Positions 46,126 through 58,939 of a stretch of 64,000 nucleotides of DNA are shown here, piece after piece. This DNA is from Stromatinia cepivora (Eukaryota; Ascomycota; Leotiomycetes; Helotiales; Sclerotiniaceae): assembly GCA_014898415.1 (NCBI GenBank), contig RCTD01000030.1, positions 248,001-312,000 of the forward strand. The letters run 5' to 3'. Each line of letters starts with the position of its first letter. Positions within the stretch are counted from its first letter, which is position 1. The position numbers and the translations under genes were made by a program. A model generated the notes under the pieces. That model was not told where the DNA came from. It made no database searches and was given only the letters and a program-made list of their open reading frames with translations.

Positions 46126-48200
46126 TTCTTGTTGTGAAGTTGCTGCTTGATATTTTTTTAAGAAGGCGAAATCATTCAGCCTTGTGAACCATCCATATTA
46201 GATCAGGCTGCGATGATGGATGCGAACGTTTATGTAATAAGACTTAAAAATGGCGGGGGAAACCATGCAATGTAGCAATGATGACTAATCCACCAATCTC
46301 CCGCTCCACATTAAATATTATTCACTTTGGCTTTGGTCAACCAGCTTCAGTCTCTGAGCATTTTAATGAAAGAGATGAACCACAAGTGTGGTCATACTAT
46401 ACAAGCTGTACTTGTATAAAATGACTTTAACACACATCTCATGGATACTTGATTCCTTCTAAATGTAATATTAGATTGATGGACCCACTATGGCTACAAA
46501 GGATGGCAAGTTTGCCAGTTGAATACAACATTCATACATCTTATATAGGCTTGTGGGCATGTTGCGAGATTGCTTGATGATGTGGTGATGGTGATGGTGC
46601 TAGATGTGCTCGGGTGTGCAGCCGCCATTAGTGGAGAGGAGGAGCGATTCATGGTGGGGTGGAGGGAGGAGAGTTCTGCTGCTGTCTGTCCCTAAAGTCG
46701 TTTGCTGCTCGTTTCTAGTATTTTTACTCCTAATTGTTATGCCTGAAGATTATTTGCAAGGGTTTTCGCTTGGATATCATGTAGCAGTGCATTATTTGAA
46801 TGCCATCACAGCTCCCATGAGATTGAGAGAGGGTTGTAGACAGATAAGAAAGTAGACACAATCAAATCGAGGAATAACGTGACGTTCCCACCTTCAAAAG
46901 TGGTGCTTGGCGTTATTATCTGCATCTCAAGCCTAGAAGTAGATTGAAAACACTTATATCATACGCTGTGCCATAAGCACCGCCCTTCTTCAGTGTATTA
47001 TATAAGGATGTGCCATGATATTGCTGCTGGAAGCGTCTCAGAGAGCCACCAACGCCAGCAAGCGGCTGTGTGCCAGTGGCTGCATTATACAACAGCGATG
47101 TGGTGGCTGATGATTATCGGTATCAACGGCGAAAAGCGCTTAGAAACTGTCCTCGTAGGCGTGTTTCGATGGTCACGGGGTCATCTTCACAGTTAGATCT
47201 AGCATCGGTAGTCGAAGTACCGATATTGTAATTCATTTGAATCGCTCGAATAGGACTGTTTCTTGAGATCCTCGCGGCATAGTGAACGACTCTAATGATC
47301 GAGCTGCCGGTCACCGAACTTTTGTCACTAGTAAAGAGTACCTTGAAGTCCAGAAGAAAGGTCTGAAATTTGGCACAAGCCAGGAGTCTGCAAAGGAAAT
47401 TAATTATCGTGATAGGCCTTTCTCTGATTATCAGATGATTTCGCAAAATCTTAGGAAGAATTTATGCACCCCAAGAGGAGGAGGTCGGCACTTTCGTAAC
47501 AGAGCAGTAGTAAAATTGTGTTGAGAAGTGAGGAGTGAGCAGTGAGCAGTGAGCAGTGGATAGAGCAAACGCTGAATATATCGATACTTCCAAGGTCATA
47601 CCATTGCAATTAGCCAAATTCAAATAGAGGGACGAGGAAAGGTCATGATGGAACAATTATAGCATACTTCTTTTTGAGATTGTGGTCTTCATCATATAAT
47701 ACTTCATGCAAAGAAATATATCAAAGAACGTATGTGAAATCATGCAGATTTTCCTAGAAGAAAGTTGTTGATTTTGTGACAAAACTATAAATGAAACTCA
47801 AGAGACAATTATTTTTGTTAATGTTGTGGCTCTGAAATTTGTTTACTCATCCATTGCCCGGCCGATGTGGTGTTATGATTAAGGCTTTTATTTCAGAGGA
47901 AAATGAATTCGAGGTATACTTTACTTACATTTGGGTTTACCCCCTCGGTTATATTCAGACCAAAACAAACCCTCCTCGACCCTTCCCAACTTGACTTGAA
48001 CCCTGAGAGACACCCTTTCCCTTTATATTTATTCGGATATTGAAGCAAACTTCTGCCATCCATCTTCTAAACTTCTACAACTCTACATTGGCAGACCCTT
48101 CTTGGTCCATTGGAACAATTTTGTATCTACATTTTGCTCCACTTGCTCCCTTGCTTTTGCTTTTGCTCCTTTTTGATTCAATTTTGTTCACTCCTATATT
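46126..48200. other. Long intergenic region
   Basis: 2.1 kb between divergent genes, no supported gene. A short AGTGAGC repeat (three units) lies at about 47534-47554. The last 150 bp are pyrimidine-rich, as expected of a 5' UTR. Confidence 0.45.
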
Positions 48201-51200
48201 ATGGAAAGTTTTACCCAGGAAGATAGAGTTGTTGACACATTGATCAATCCTGCTCCCACAGTCGATAGTATTGATACCTCTACCCCAAAAGACACAGCCC
48301 TTCGCGAACCAATCGTTCTCAATTCCTCAAGTAGCATCAAAGATAGATTCGGTGAGGAAGTTCCAGTTCTTGGAAAAGAGTGGCATGCAAATTGTACAGC
48401 TGATCCCTCCATCAAAGCCCTCCACAAAGCAGAACATTGTCCAGCAAATCACATCACCTTTGGCACCAGATACACAATCAGCTACTTCTCCAAACAAGGT
48501 GTACCTATTGAAAACCCCATCGAGGACCTCATCGAAGAACCTGTCCGAGTAAAGAAATTAATGTGGAACAGAGAAAGAGCCTCCGATCTCGCCGATACTC
48601 TTCACCTCGCTGGCGATCGATCCATCAATCTACAAAAGCCTATCAAAATGGAGACAAATACACTTGAGCACCCAAAACAGCCTACTATCGGTGGCTGCTT
48701 TGATAACGATTCCGAAGTTAGTCACTCAGCCATCAAAGATAAATGTGCGGACGGAACCGTCACTACAACCCCAATCCCTAGCTACCAAGATAAGCCTGCG
48801 ACAGATAGCAGTCTCGGAATCAAAATATCCAATACCATGCGCAGCATGGCTGCTATAGGACTACAAGTTGTTAATGATTTGGATGAAAAAGCAGCTGCTC
48901 GTGCTCAATTTTCTTTTGATAGCCCGGATCACGAATCTACGGAGGAATACATCCCTACAATGCCAGTTACGAGCTATCAAGATAAACCCACAACAGATGG
49001 CAGTTTCGGAAGTAGAGTCTCCAATACCATGCGTAACGTGGCTGCTATAGGACTTCAAGTTGTTAACGACTTGGATGAAAAAGCTGCTGCACGCGCTCAA
49101 TTCTCTTTTGATGGCGCGGACGATGAATATCCGGATAACCATATCACTACAATGTCAGTAGCCAGGCGCCATGACAAGTCTTCGATAAACAGCAGTCTAG
49201 GAAGCAGAGTCTCTAGCACCATGCGTAACTTGGCTGAAGTTGGGTTACAAGTTATTCATGATTTAGATGAGAAAGCCGCTCGCCACGCTCGATTCTCCTT
49301 AGAAAGCCCAACCCCTATGGACCAAGAGCCGATGAACACAATTCAAACAAACCCTTTCGAAAAATGGCTCCATACCATCAAGCGACGGGGTGGACATAGA
49401 AAAGCCACCAGCTGCGATATGCCTAGGAATGGAACTGAAGGGGGCATATTTGAAAGACCCAACACAACAGAAAGCCGACCAGGCCACAGAAAATCCTTAT
49501 CGGGCAGCTCTTTTGGTTTTGTGAGTAATATGAAGAGTGTAGGTACCAGTATTGCAAGCTTCAGTATTGCACCACGTTCAAGGACTGGCATGTCTTCTCG
49601 TCATCAGCGAACCGATTATAGCAGCAGAGCATCGTACGCTGTAAGTATCCTTCCTTTGATCACCAATTTACAACATGCCTGGCTTGTGCTTCCAAATATA
49701 CAAGGAGATAGCTCCAACGCTAATGTTGTCTAATAGGGAAGAGCTTCCGAAGATAATCCAAATTGCTTATCACGAGGCTTTATCATGGATAAGGATGTCC
49801 TCAAACGCATGGAACAACGTCGAGGTGTCATTGAGGAAATTCTCTCCACCGAGAAGGTTTATCTAGACGATCTCCGGGCTCTCATACGTGTATGCAACAA
49901 GAGACCCATTCTACTTGACCCTTTTACTGACACTTTGCTAGGTTTTTGATGGTCTCTTACTCGCCATCCCTATTCTCTCTCAGAGCTTACGCAAGTCCAT
50001 TGCTCTCACACTTAAAGATATATGGACCCACAATAACGAACTTTACCATGAACTCGTCAAAGTTGTGGCCAATACCAATAAATTCTCTGGAGTAGTCTCG
50101 GTTGATCTACCAAGCCATCGGCCCGTCAAGGGACATAAGAGATGGCAAAGCCTCGGAGAAGTACCTGCTTCAGAGTCCACTGAGAGCCGTGGCCGACAGA
50201 TTGGTGACCCGAAGGTAGCGGGAGAGATTGCAAAGGTCTTTTGTGGAAAGGTTCGGACATTACACACACCTTGGTTGATAGCATATATACTAACACATTA
50301 TAAGCAGATTCCAGGCTTGTTCTTGTACGAATCATATGGCATTATGCACAAGGAAGTGATGAAGCAGATTCATACAACATATCGCACTACCGATGAATGG
50401 AAAGATTTTAATCAAGCAATTCGGTCAACTGAGGAAATGATTGTCTCTACGGATAACCGAGAGAGTGGCTCGCAAAAAGGAAGAATCTTCGAGGATTATT
50501 TCATCAAGGTAAGGATCTAATCTCGAGGAAACTCGCAGTAATGTTGACAATATTCAAGCCTATCCATCGCATCGCTAGATACGAAGTTTTGTTTGGGCGT
50601 CTTCTAGAACAAAGCCCAGTCTGCGATTGCCCAGAATCCTCAACCACCGTTGAGACCACTCTTTTCCGAATCAAAGAACTACATAAGACAATGAATTCCG
50701 CTGCAGGTAATCATCAAAAAGTAACTACAATGTCAAGAACATGGCTGTTACAGGACCATCTAGTATTTGCAAGTCAGGTACGTCTTTGAAACCCAACACC
50801 GTGTGCCCTCCTGCTAATGTTAGCAAGCCGGAAAGTAGGTCTCGGGACAAGATTCGTACGCTGGAGCAGAATCATCTGTGTGGTGTGCTTCATGCTTGCT
50901 GGCAGACGAAAGATACCGTTGCAGGCCACAACATCACCGGACAATACTTCATAGCTCTCCTGTATGAGAAATTCTTCGTTCTTGCCCAGCCTTCTGGAAA
51001 TCAGGATGAAGTTTACGCCATTCAAGCTTGTATTCCGATCAGTGAGCTCAGTGTGGAGGATGTTGATAATGGTAAAGGTAGGTTATCATACTTCTTGCTT
51101 GATTCTATTAGGTTTACTCCGCTGCTGCACAGTTTCTGACATATGAAATAGGTTTACAATGCCACACAGCACCTCACTCCTGGAAGATAGTATTTGAGCA

Positions 51201-52353
51201 TATTTCCCAACTCTTCGAAATAATTATGAGTGCATGCTCAGCAAAAGAAGAATTGGAGTGGAGGAGCCGCCTTATTGATCGTTCTGGCAGGCAATGTGAT
51301 AGCACTGTTCAGCAAGAAATGACCGCATCGTTGTCACTTGATATCAAGCCAATGGGAACAATCTATGGAAAGCCAGGTAAGTTTTGCACACACTCATAGT
51401 CCTTTCCGACATGGCAACTAATCCATCTCAAAACAGGTACCGTCGCTCGCCGCAACTCTATCCACAGAGCAACAACAATGAAAGGACAAACCACCATTCC
51501 TCGTAGCGTCATCGTCAGAAACACAAGCGCCACAGTTGAACCCTCCCTCTCAAGCTCCGCTTCCCAACTCTCAATCAATAGATCACAATCCCTAGCTGGT
51601 CCGCACCGCCCCACAATCCTTGCTCCTCCCCGCACCGAACGCGTGCGCCTCGAAACCATCCTCGCAGACGTTTGGACCCGCGATATCATCCCTTATCCCG
51701 GCATGGGCTCCAAACCCCACAGAGAACACACGGTCCGAGCATCTGCAAGCTCCATGATGCGTAAAATTAGCCATGCGAGTATCTCCAGCATTACAAAGCG
51801 GTCGGGTAGTATTGCTAGTCTCCATAAGAGCGGAGAAGACCACGCAGCTACCGAGTTGGATAGTCTTAGACCTATGGTTCTCAATCGTCAAGCCCGTCAC
51901 AATTCAAGCGATAGTATGCCATTGCCTGATCTTGAACACTCTTTGTTGCAAGACGCAAGTGGTGGAAGACATGGCTCACGCCTTGCGGTCATTATAGATG
52001 AGAAGGAGAGTAGTGCCGGTACCGGTGGTGCTCACTCGACAAGCGGTAGTCCAATCATGGCACGTCTTGCAAGTTTTAGAAGTAAGAAGAGTGAGGGATC
52101 ATTAGCCGATTCGTTGAATTCTAAGCGCTCCACTGCTTCGAAATCTCCGTCTGGAAAGAGTTCGTTGGCATTACCGGTGGTTACGGCTGCGCATGGAGAG
52201 GAATTGAGAAAGGAGAATGTGGTGCATTCGGCGACGGCTGTGGATGATAGTGCTAGTGGAGAGGAGGTGGCTGGAGATTTATTGCAGGCACAGCAGAGAA
52301 AGGGTAGAAATAGGGTGATGCTTATGGAGGGGTTCAAGAACTTTTTTCGTTGA
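48201..52353 (+). CDS. Rho guanine-nucleotide exchange factor (DH-PH) with N-terminal tandem repeats
   Basis: Eight exons: 48201-49640, 49737-49889, 49942-50250, 50308-50508, 50559-50777, 50828-51077, 51152-51376, 51437-52353; 1237 residues, phases all closing. A DH domain spans about 505-765: VIEEILSTEKVYLDDL, IPGLFLYESYGIMHKEV, IFEDYFIKPIHRIARYEVLFGRLL (cut across exons). A PH-like domain follows (about 775-915: HACWQTKDTVAGH, WKIVFEHISQLFEIIM). Such Dbl-family proteins load GTP onto Rho/Cdc42 GTPases at growth sites. The first 480 residues are low complexity and hold three 64-residue repeats (194-257, 258-321, 322-379), each with a core like AAIGLQVVNDLDEKAAARAQ. The C-terminal 300 residues are Ser-rich and probably disordered. 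Target GTPase unknown. Confidence 0.88.
48780..49337 (+). repeat. Three in-frame 192-bp tandem repeats inside the RhoGEF gene
   Basis: Units begin at about 48780, 48972 and 49164. Units 1 and 2 are most alike (SYQDKP...NTMR...GLQVVNDLDEKAAARAQFSFD); unit 3 is more diverged and truncated. Each predicts one amphipathic helix followed by an acidic linker. Confidence 0.9.
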
Positions 52354-53459
52354 ATGAAGGGGTGGATGGTTTGGTTTGCATAACTTCATAGGTAGCATTT
52401 GTTTATAGTAAATATTAATGATACTTTTACATTTGTGAGCATCAATACCATGATTGTTTAGACAGCTCTTGAATAATGAAGACGTTTCCTGCACTATTTG
52501 GGGCGATTATTGCTTGGTCTTTCATTGGACTTCAATATTGGGATAGTATTTCTTCAAGATCCCTGGGGTATTTAGCTATGATCCTGGACTTGGTTACATA
52601 TATTGAGAAAGTATTATCTAAACATTGAAGTTACGCAAACATAATGCTTCATTTTAGTTTGGATCTTGATATAGTATTCTTTTAGAATTTTATAAATACT
52701 TTTTACAATCATTCAACTCAATTTATATATTATCATAATATTATCTAAATATCTGGATGATTCAATGAATTGCTTGATTTTGAATTAGAATAATAAATTT
52801 GTATTCTTTTACAATATAAAAATGACCCGATATTATAATTTGACTGGATTATATATAGATAAACAAATCTTTATAGACTCAAGATAATTGAACCCAGATT
52901 TGAAATTTGATTCAGGATATCAAATTACCATGATTTTGGTAGATTAAGATAATAACCCATCAAAATTTATATATCCAAAGGAAACTAGCTAACATTTGAG
53001 ATAATCTAATGTTAGATTGCGCAATGGTTATCCACAGGGCGGATAATGGTTCTGATGGATAATCTATAGATAATCTACTAGCAGAATAGATAATTAAAGA
53101 ATCTGAATAGATATTTATAAATAATTAATAGATTATTTATAAGTATTTATAAATATCTATTATTTATAAATTGATGAATATTCATTTATTTTTGAAATGA
53201 TTTTTATATTTTTATATTTTTATATTAATTTTTATAAATTATATAAATAATCTATAAATATCTATCTATTTATAGATTGATAAATTATCTACAAATAATT
53301 CATAAATAATTTATATAGGATAGATTATTTTAAAATCTCAATGAATAATCTATAGGATGAGTAGTATCTTTAATGAATAATCTACAGAACGGATTATTCA
53401 CGAGTACCTATAAATTGCGGGTTATTTCTGCGCAGCCTATCCAGTGTTGTATTAGATTC
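52354..53459. other. AT-rich, gene-free stretch
   Basis: From about 52600 the sequence becomes extremely AT-rich, with many partly palindromic ATAATCTATAGATAATC and TTATAAATA motifs around 53000-53350. No coding sequence. It probably represents old, heavily mutated repeat DNA. Confidence 0.6.
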
Positions 53460-53609
53460 TGTGACGAACCCAACGAGCGTTTAGAGATCAACCTTAGAAT
53501 TAAAAGCTACAGAGCTAAAGAGAGTGTGCTACAAAGCTATATATATGATCAACTCGGAGCTTAATACTATACTAACCCGATCATACGCGATCATATGTAT
53601 CTCATAATA
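53460..53609 (-). repeat. LTR copy (3' LTR of the leftward element)
   Basis: 150 bp, aligns without gaps to 54986-55135. About 18 differences, all transitions by my count. Confidence 0.85.
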
Positions 53610-54985
53610 TTACCCCCCCCTTCTGAAAAGTTCGCCTTGAATTCATTTTAAATGAATAATTTAAGTATAAAATGATTATTAATTTTTTTTTGATAAAAAT
53701 TCCTAATACATAGATTGCATCACAACCAATGAATATGCATCCACTGTACCATATACCTCCTCCAAGCGATCTTCAAAATATCGGTTATTGATTATCTCTC
53801 CTAGATCCTTATCATCGTCACTTTCGAACTCAATAATCAATGTAATAGTCAAAACAGACTTTTATCGATCTCGAACTCCTTAATACAGATCTAATAGATA
53901 AGCTTATATTCAATAAAAGTTACTTCTACATCATACATATTTATTTTGCTTACACAAAAGAATTCTTTCAAAAAAGGAAAACTCGGATACTCATACGCGG
54001 GGTAGAATCAAGGTACGATCAGGTTTGTCCGATTGGGCATCAAAGGGGCTAAAAGCACCAATGACATTAAGATTGCTAACATCCATTGAATCGTAATTCC
54101 GAAAATAGAATGGATTCTGTAATATATATAGGGCTCTAGATTCATTAGAGTAAGATAATATAGGGAATCCATTCGTTGTGCGAGCAGCTAATTGTTACAT
54201 GACCTAAATAAAATCGGGATAAAAACAGAGAAAAGAAAGCTATTGAGAAAAACGATTTCTAAAAATAATATTGAGTCTATTACGAAAGATTGAGATTTTA
54301 TTCGAATCGGGCTAATTCTGATCTTTGGCTTTGTAAAGAGTCCTTTCGAATTTTGTAATATAGGTATATAGAAAATCGGTTCCTTATTTGAAAATGAATA
54401 GTTTATCTTCGGCTTTTTGGATTTTATTCGGATTGTTGTAAACGCATATGAGTTGATCCAGGATCATTGTATGATCTAAGGGAATGTTTTGATCAAAAGA
54501 AGAAAACTGAGGTAGTACTATAGCTTATATATAAGATTCGAGATTAAAATAAATATAATAAAATTGAACTATAGAGTTACCGATCGCAGTACCGTCTACT
54601 TGTAGTTTCGTTCGAATCGAAGGAAGCCAGGTATCGAACTTTTGAAAGCTACCATTGAATTTTTCAGGATCAAGGAGAAAGGGTTTCGGACGAGAAGGAG
54701 TATGAATAGTAGAAATGCATTCGAGAATCAGAGAGTATAGGAACGAGATTTTATCCTGTTAATGAATCACTTCGCCACGAAATTCTGCAATTGCAAAGTT
54801 TATCGAATTGTAATCTATAGCTTAGAAATTAAAGGTAAGAAAAAAGATAACATTTTCAAATAATATTAAGAAGATCCATATACAAACAAATGAATATAAA
54901 CATATACCTAGAATAGAAACAAGCGAAATGTACATGAGCATGAATATATATTATTCCATTTTTTATCTAAAAAAGCTTTTAATAA

Positions 54986-55135
54986 TATGACAAATCCAAC
55001 GAGCGTTTAGAAATCAACCTTAGAATTAAAAGCTACAGAGCTAAAGAAAATGTACTACAAAGCTATATATATGATCGGCTCGGAGCTTAGTATTGTACTA
55101 GCCCGATCGTACGCGATCACATGTATCTCGTGACA
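54986..55135 (-). repeat. LTR copy (5' LTR of the leftward element)
   Basis: 150 bp, aligns without gaps to 53460-53609, and ends TCTCGTGACA where the left copy has TCTCATAATA. Confidence 0.85.
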
Positions 55136-56011
55136 GATTCCATATAAGATATCAGATTAACATCTTTATAGAATAAAAAAGCCATTAAAGAAGATAACTC
55201 AATCCAAACTTATAAGATCCTATATATATCGAGATATCATTCTTCAAATTTCAAAAATGAAAAAAAGTAAAATATTTCATCTCTATCTTATTTTAAATTT
55301 TATCCATTTTCCTCCTCTCCAATCTATAATTAACTTGATAATTCATTAGATATTTTGATATTATATATTAATACAATCGTTCCAAATCTATTATAATCTT
55401 TATATTTTTTAATTTATAAAATTAGGAAAGGATATCATTATACTTTTCTTCAATCTGTTCTGCTTTTGTTTTCAACGATTGATTATTCTTGCTTTAGATA
55501 TTATAACAATCTTTAATAACTTTTATTTCTACTGGATGATTGTTTGCTTGGCTTTAAAGATTTATAGCGAATATTGTAGTGGTATCCACTGGGAGTGTAA
55601 ATACTAGTTGTCTTAAATTCTAAAATATCAAATACAAATGATACAGTTATTCTTCATAAACCAAATAAATATGCAATTGAATCAATGTCTTATTTACCCA
55701 GATAAAAAGAAGCTGCTAATTATTGGAAATTATCTCGCTAGATTTGCTGCTCGTAAGATCTAACAAAGTGAAATTGATAATGGATTGTATTTGACCTCTG
55801 AATCAATTACTATTATCTAAGAATCGAAGTAAACATTTTACTTGCCATATAGTTTATCTCGAGAATACTACTTGCAACGAAAGTCGTCTTTAGAAGATGC
55901 TGAGCAGTGGGATTTACATCCTCTATCTTTCAACCTCCACAATTCACTATTCACTGTTCCATATTGATATATGCACTGATAACTGCCTATAAACCCATAA
56001 AGATACTTTCT
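55136..56011. other. AT-rich, gene-free stretch
   Basis: Continuation of the AT-rich block beyond the LTR element. No coding sequence or recognisable repeat end. Confidence 0.5.
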
Positions 56012-56480
56012 TCATGAACTATACCAAACACCCATCTTAAACAACAACAAAAATTGAACCCCTTCCTGTCCCAGAAACTTGTAGAGAAAGATAGGGTAAA
56101 TGATGTCTCCAAGCGAGGAACCAGATGACAAAGTACCAACCGCGAGGCCTATCTTGGTACTTGAATATATCGGGATTAATGACACCAGAGGCATAAGAGG
56201 CATAAGAGGCAAGCCTCCTCCTATTCCGACGAAGAAACCTTGCGCGAGCAATGCCTGCCAGTATTCTGTGAATAGAAAAAGCATCATAAAAGCGAAAAAA
56301 AAAACCGAGAAATTTACAACGAAAAGTAGTGGACGAATATAACCTCGGTCTTCAATAGACCAGACGATAACCAAGTGAGCAAAGAGCCGAAAACCGCAAT
56401 TTCTAAGCCAAAAAAACAAATCAGAGTGATCAGCCCATAAACGAAGAAAAGTGCGCCGGGCAACATGATCAATCTGGGAA
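56012..56480 (-). pseudogene. Relic of an MFS monocarboxylate-transporter-like gene
   Basis: A 135-codon frame contains YIRPLLFVVNFSVFFFAF, then TEYWQALLAQGFFVGIGGG, then SSTKIGLAVGTLSSGSSLGD and IIYPIFLYKFLGQEG. This order matches the N-terminal half of fungal MFS transporters of the monocarboxylate (MCT) type, where equivalents of TEYWQ..LAQG, STR.GLAVG..ASGSSLGG and IIYPI are standard. The expected flanking helices are missing or out of frame, and there is no C-terminal half in the window, so it is a fragment. A PLMPLMPL duplication is probably a local repeat error in the relic. It sits between an LTR remnant and a MITE in AT-rich DNA, consistent with decay by RIP or neutral mutation. Confidence 0.75.
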
Positions 56481-57503
56481 TGCCAAAGACGGAAAATCAG
56501 ATGACTTTTTGCATCGTTCGAAGATGGCTCTTTGTATCAGCTGTCAAGGCCGATATGCTCTGTGCGTCAGTTAGGACTACCTGCGCGAAGATTTGTTTCC
56601 GGTAATGAAAACGCATCGGTATCTGGGTGCGCATGTTGCCAAAGTTGGAGATGGTGTAGAGAAGATTTTTGTTAGTCAACATTTATCCGTCAGTGATTAG
56701 CCGGGCGAGATGTAGGAACGGCAGGATAAATTTTTGAACATCGATAGAGATCAAGGGTATCTAACTCCAATAGAGGTATGTAGGAACAAAATCATAAAGG
56801 GGGTCTAATAGTCCAGACTTGTAGACTAGATGTGAGCTTTGAAGGTTTAATATCCAACAGAATTCAATGTTCAAAATGCATTGAATGTTCACAATGAATT
56901 CTATGTCGAATGGAACCAATGTCCGAATTGGACATTTCAATGCGTTCAGATAAAAATCTTCTGGTTGCTTGACTGCAATCCGGATTATTGGACCTTGGAA
57001 TCAAATAGCTTGCCTTGATTCTAATTGTTATCCAGAGTCTTGCAGAATCAGGTCCACGATCGTCGCTCCATATATTGAACACACCAAGAGTATCGGTTCA
57101 AAGCGACAGCAAGAAGACTGCCTTGCAGCGTTTATGGGCAGCTTTTCCTGACGAGAAACATGGCGGATCTTACTCAGCGAACGCTCTAAACCTTCATTTT
57201 AAACGAATTTGATCAATACTCAATCGTATAGCAAACTAACACTTGAGACTCTTTCGCCGCCGTACCCTGTTGTTAAAAGAGATGTATGGAACCGTGGAGA
57301 GTCTGATTTGCATTATTCGAGAGTGCGTGTTCAAGGTAAGTGAGAATCTCCGATAGACTTGCGGTGTTTAGCGCAAAGCAATGATAGTCGTAATTGTATA
57401 CTCCGTATATGGACCAATCGGATACGAGGCAGCATTTAATTTTAATTGTCGAATCGGAAGTCCAAGAATGCGAGTTACGAATGCGAATTGCGAAGGTACT
57501 GTA
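56481..57503. other. Gene-free stretch between the MFS relic and the MITE
   Basis: 1 kb with no supported gene. Short ORFs are unrecognised; a degenerate AATGCGA repeat occurs at about 57468-57487. Confidence 0.45.
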
Positions 57504-57780
57504 CAGTAGAACCGAACCCCGCTATAGGCATCAATAAATTTGTATTATCAACCCTAATTTTCAGCCTCAAAATTTCAGTTTGAATTTTTGAAAATTTAGT
57601 AATCAATCATGTGATAGGTTTGTGAAAAGAGGTGTACGAACTCTTTCCTTGTAATTTTTATACCGGAATTGTAAAAATTTGTCCGGTATAGCTATATAAA
57701 AAAAAAAGAGATTATTGAGAAATGATCCGGTATATACGGGTTTCCGGTATAAAAGTGTCCGGTATAACGAGGTTCTACTG
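57504..57780. mobile_element. pogo-type MITE
   Basis: A 277-bp element bounded by CAGTAGAACC (57504-57513) and its perfect complement GGTTCTACTG (57771-57780), flanked by TA on both sides (57502-57503 and 57781-57782). Beyond the first 10 bp the inverted repeats diverge (CGCTATA versus CGTTATA). The interior repeats the motif CCGGTAT several times and has no transposase. Ends and TA duplication fit non-autonomous pogo/Tc1-mariner elements. Confidence 0.8.
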
Positions 57781-58939
57781 TATTGTGTAAGATTACGTAC
57801 ATGGGGGTATGAGAAGCGCGCGCATGGTAACGGCCAATAGTAATGGCGGTAGGTAGTGATGTTGAAGCATTGCAAAGAAAAAACAAACGTTTTAGCTGGT
57901 TTTGGTTTGGAGATCTTTTTTGGCCATTACCTACCAGGGCCTTGGCCACACCTTGGTAGTTTTCACATGTTTGCCTAATGATACTAATAAGGTTACCCCA
58001 CTTCCTGCAGGCAGCGATTTTACAATTGTACGGATAGATTCACAATCAGGACTTTAGTCACCAATTAACAAGTTTTTGAACTGTGCAGTATCCGTGTATA
58101 TTTATTTACAATAACCAATACACGGTACACGGTATACGGCAAATACGACGACAGGATTTTCAACAGGGCTTTGTCATCTCAAAACATCACATCCTCAAGC
58201 CTTCCAGGTTCTCTTCTTCTTTGTTCCCCCAGCCCAGCCCTGCAAACATCGGCTCATTTGAAACTGCGCCTTGTGGAGGATCGTATATGCATGCATACCT
58301 ACTACATAATCTCATCATTCTATGAGGTAATTGTACACCGAATATTTCTATCATCTTGGACTACGGAGTATACAGCTTTACAGTCTATATACGCACAGCA
58401 ATATCAACAACACCAACAACAACAGCGAGAGTTTTGTTCCATCGCCTTGCAAGGTTAAAGGTCGCAGCACGGATTCAATTCGAAACTCCTCTTCCTTTCG
58501 TACTTATCTTACTAGGTACTAATAATAGTCTAACCAACTTCAACTGCTTATTTCTCCAATCATCCAACGAATTACCTTTTGATTCTTACTAGTAAATTGG
58601 CACGGGAGATCTACAGGGAGTCGGGAACGACAAGCTGTATGCAGAATTCCACCTAGTCGGTAACTTCGGTTCCAGACCTGCGTCATACGGACATATAAAT
58701 CAACCAAGCCTCGTTTTGACTTTGTCATTATTACCCTTTAGCCCTTTAATACAAAACACCATTCGGACAAAGCACCGAGGAGGGAGAAAGATTTGAGTTA
58801 ATTCTTTTTAATATTTTTTATCAATTTCTTTCCCATCTTTGCTTTTCTTTTCTTCCAATTCGAGATACTTTCAACTTGATTTTGATTTACTTTTCATTTG
58901 TTCTTGAATATCCTACCTGCCTACAGGTAACAAGACAAT
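57781..58939. promoter_or_regulatory. Upstream region of the phospholipase B gene
   Basis: 1.16 kb with no supported ORF. The final 200 bp are T/C-rich (CTTTTCTTTTCTTCC type), typical of a strong fungal promoter and 5' leader. No specific site assigned. Confidence 0.4.

Larger units (their letters stand above)
53460..55135 (-). mobile_element. LTR-retroelement remnant with 150-bp LTRs and 5-bp target duplication
   Basis: Two 150-bp direct repeats (53460-53609 and 54986-55135) enclose 1376 bp. The repeats run TG...CA in the better-preserved forms, with near-inverted ends TGTGACGA and TCGTGACA. GATTC flanks both sides (53455-53459 and 55136-55140), a 5-bp target-site duplication. A C-run at 53613-53620 plus TTCT reads AGAAGGGGGGGG on the minus strand, a polypurine tract next to the left LTR, so the element points left. 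No gag or pol can be read in the interior. Confidence 0.85.

Noticed and set aside
53373..53564. 63-codon ORF at the left LTR
   Set aside because: It crosses the LTR boundary and the LTR itself is repeated at 54986-55135 without that frame; not a gene.
58083..58592. Overlapping ORFs upstream of phospholipase B
   Set aside because: Low-complexity Gln/Asn and Ser tracts in a promoter region; no motif.
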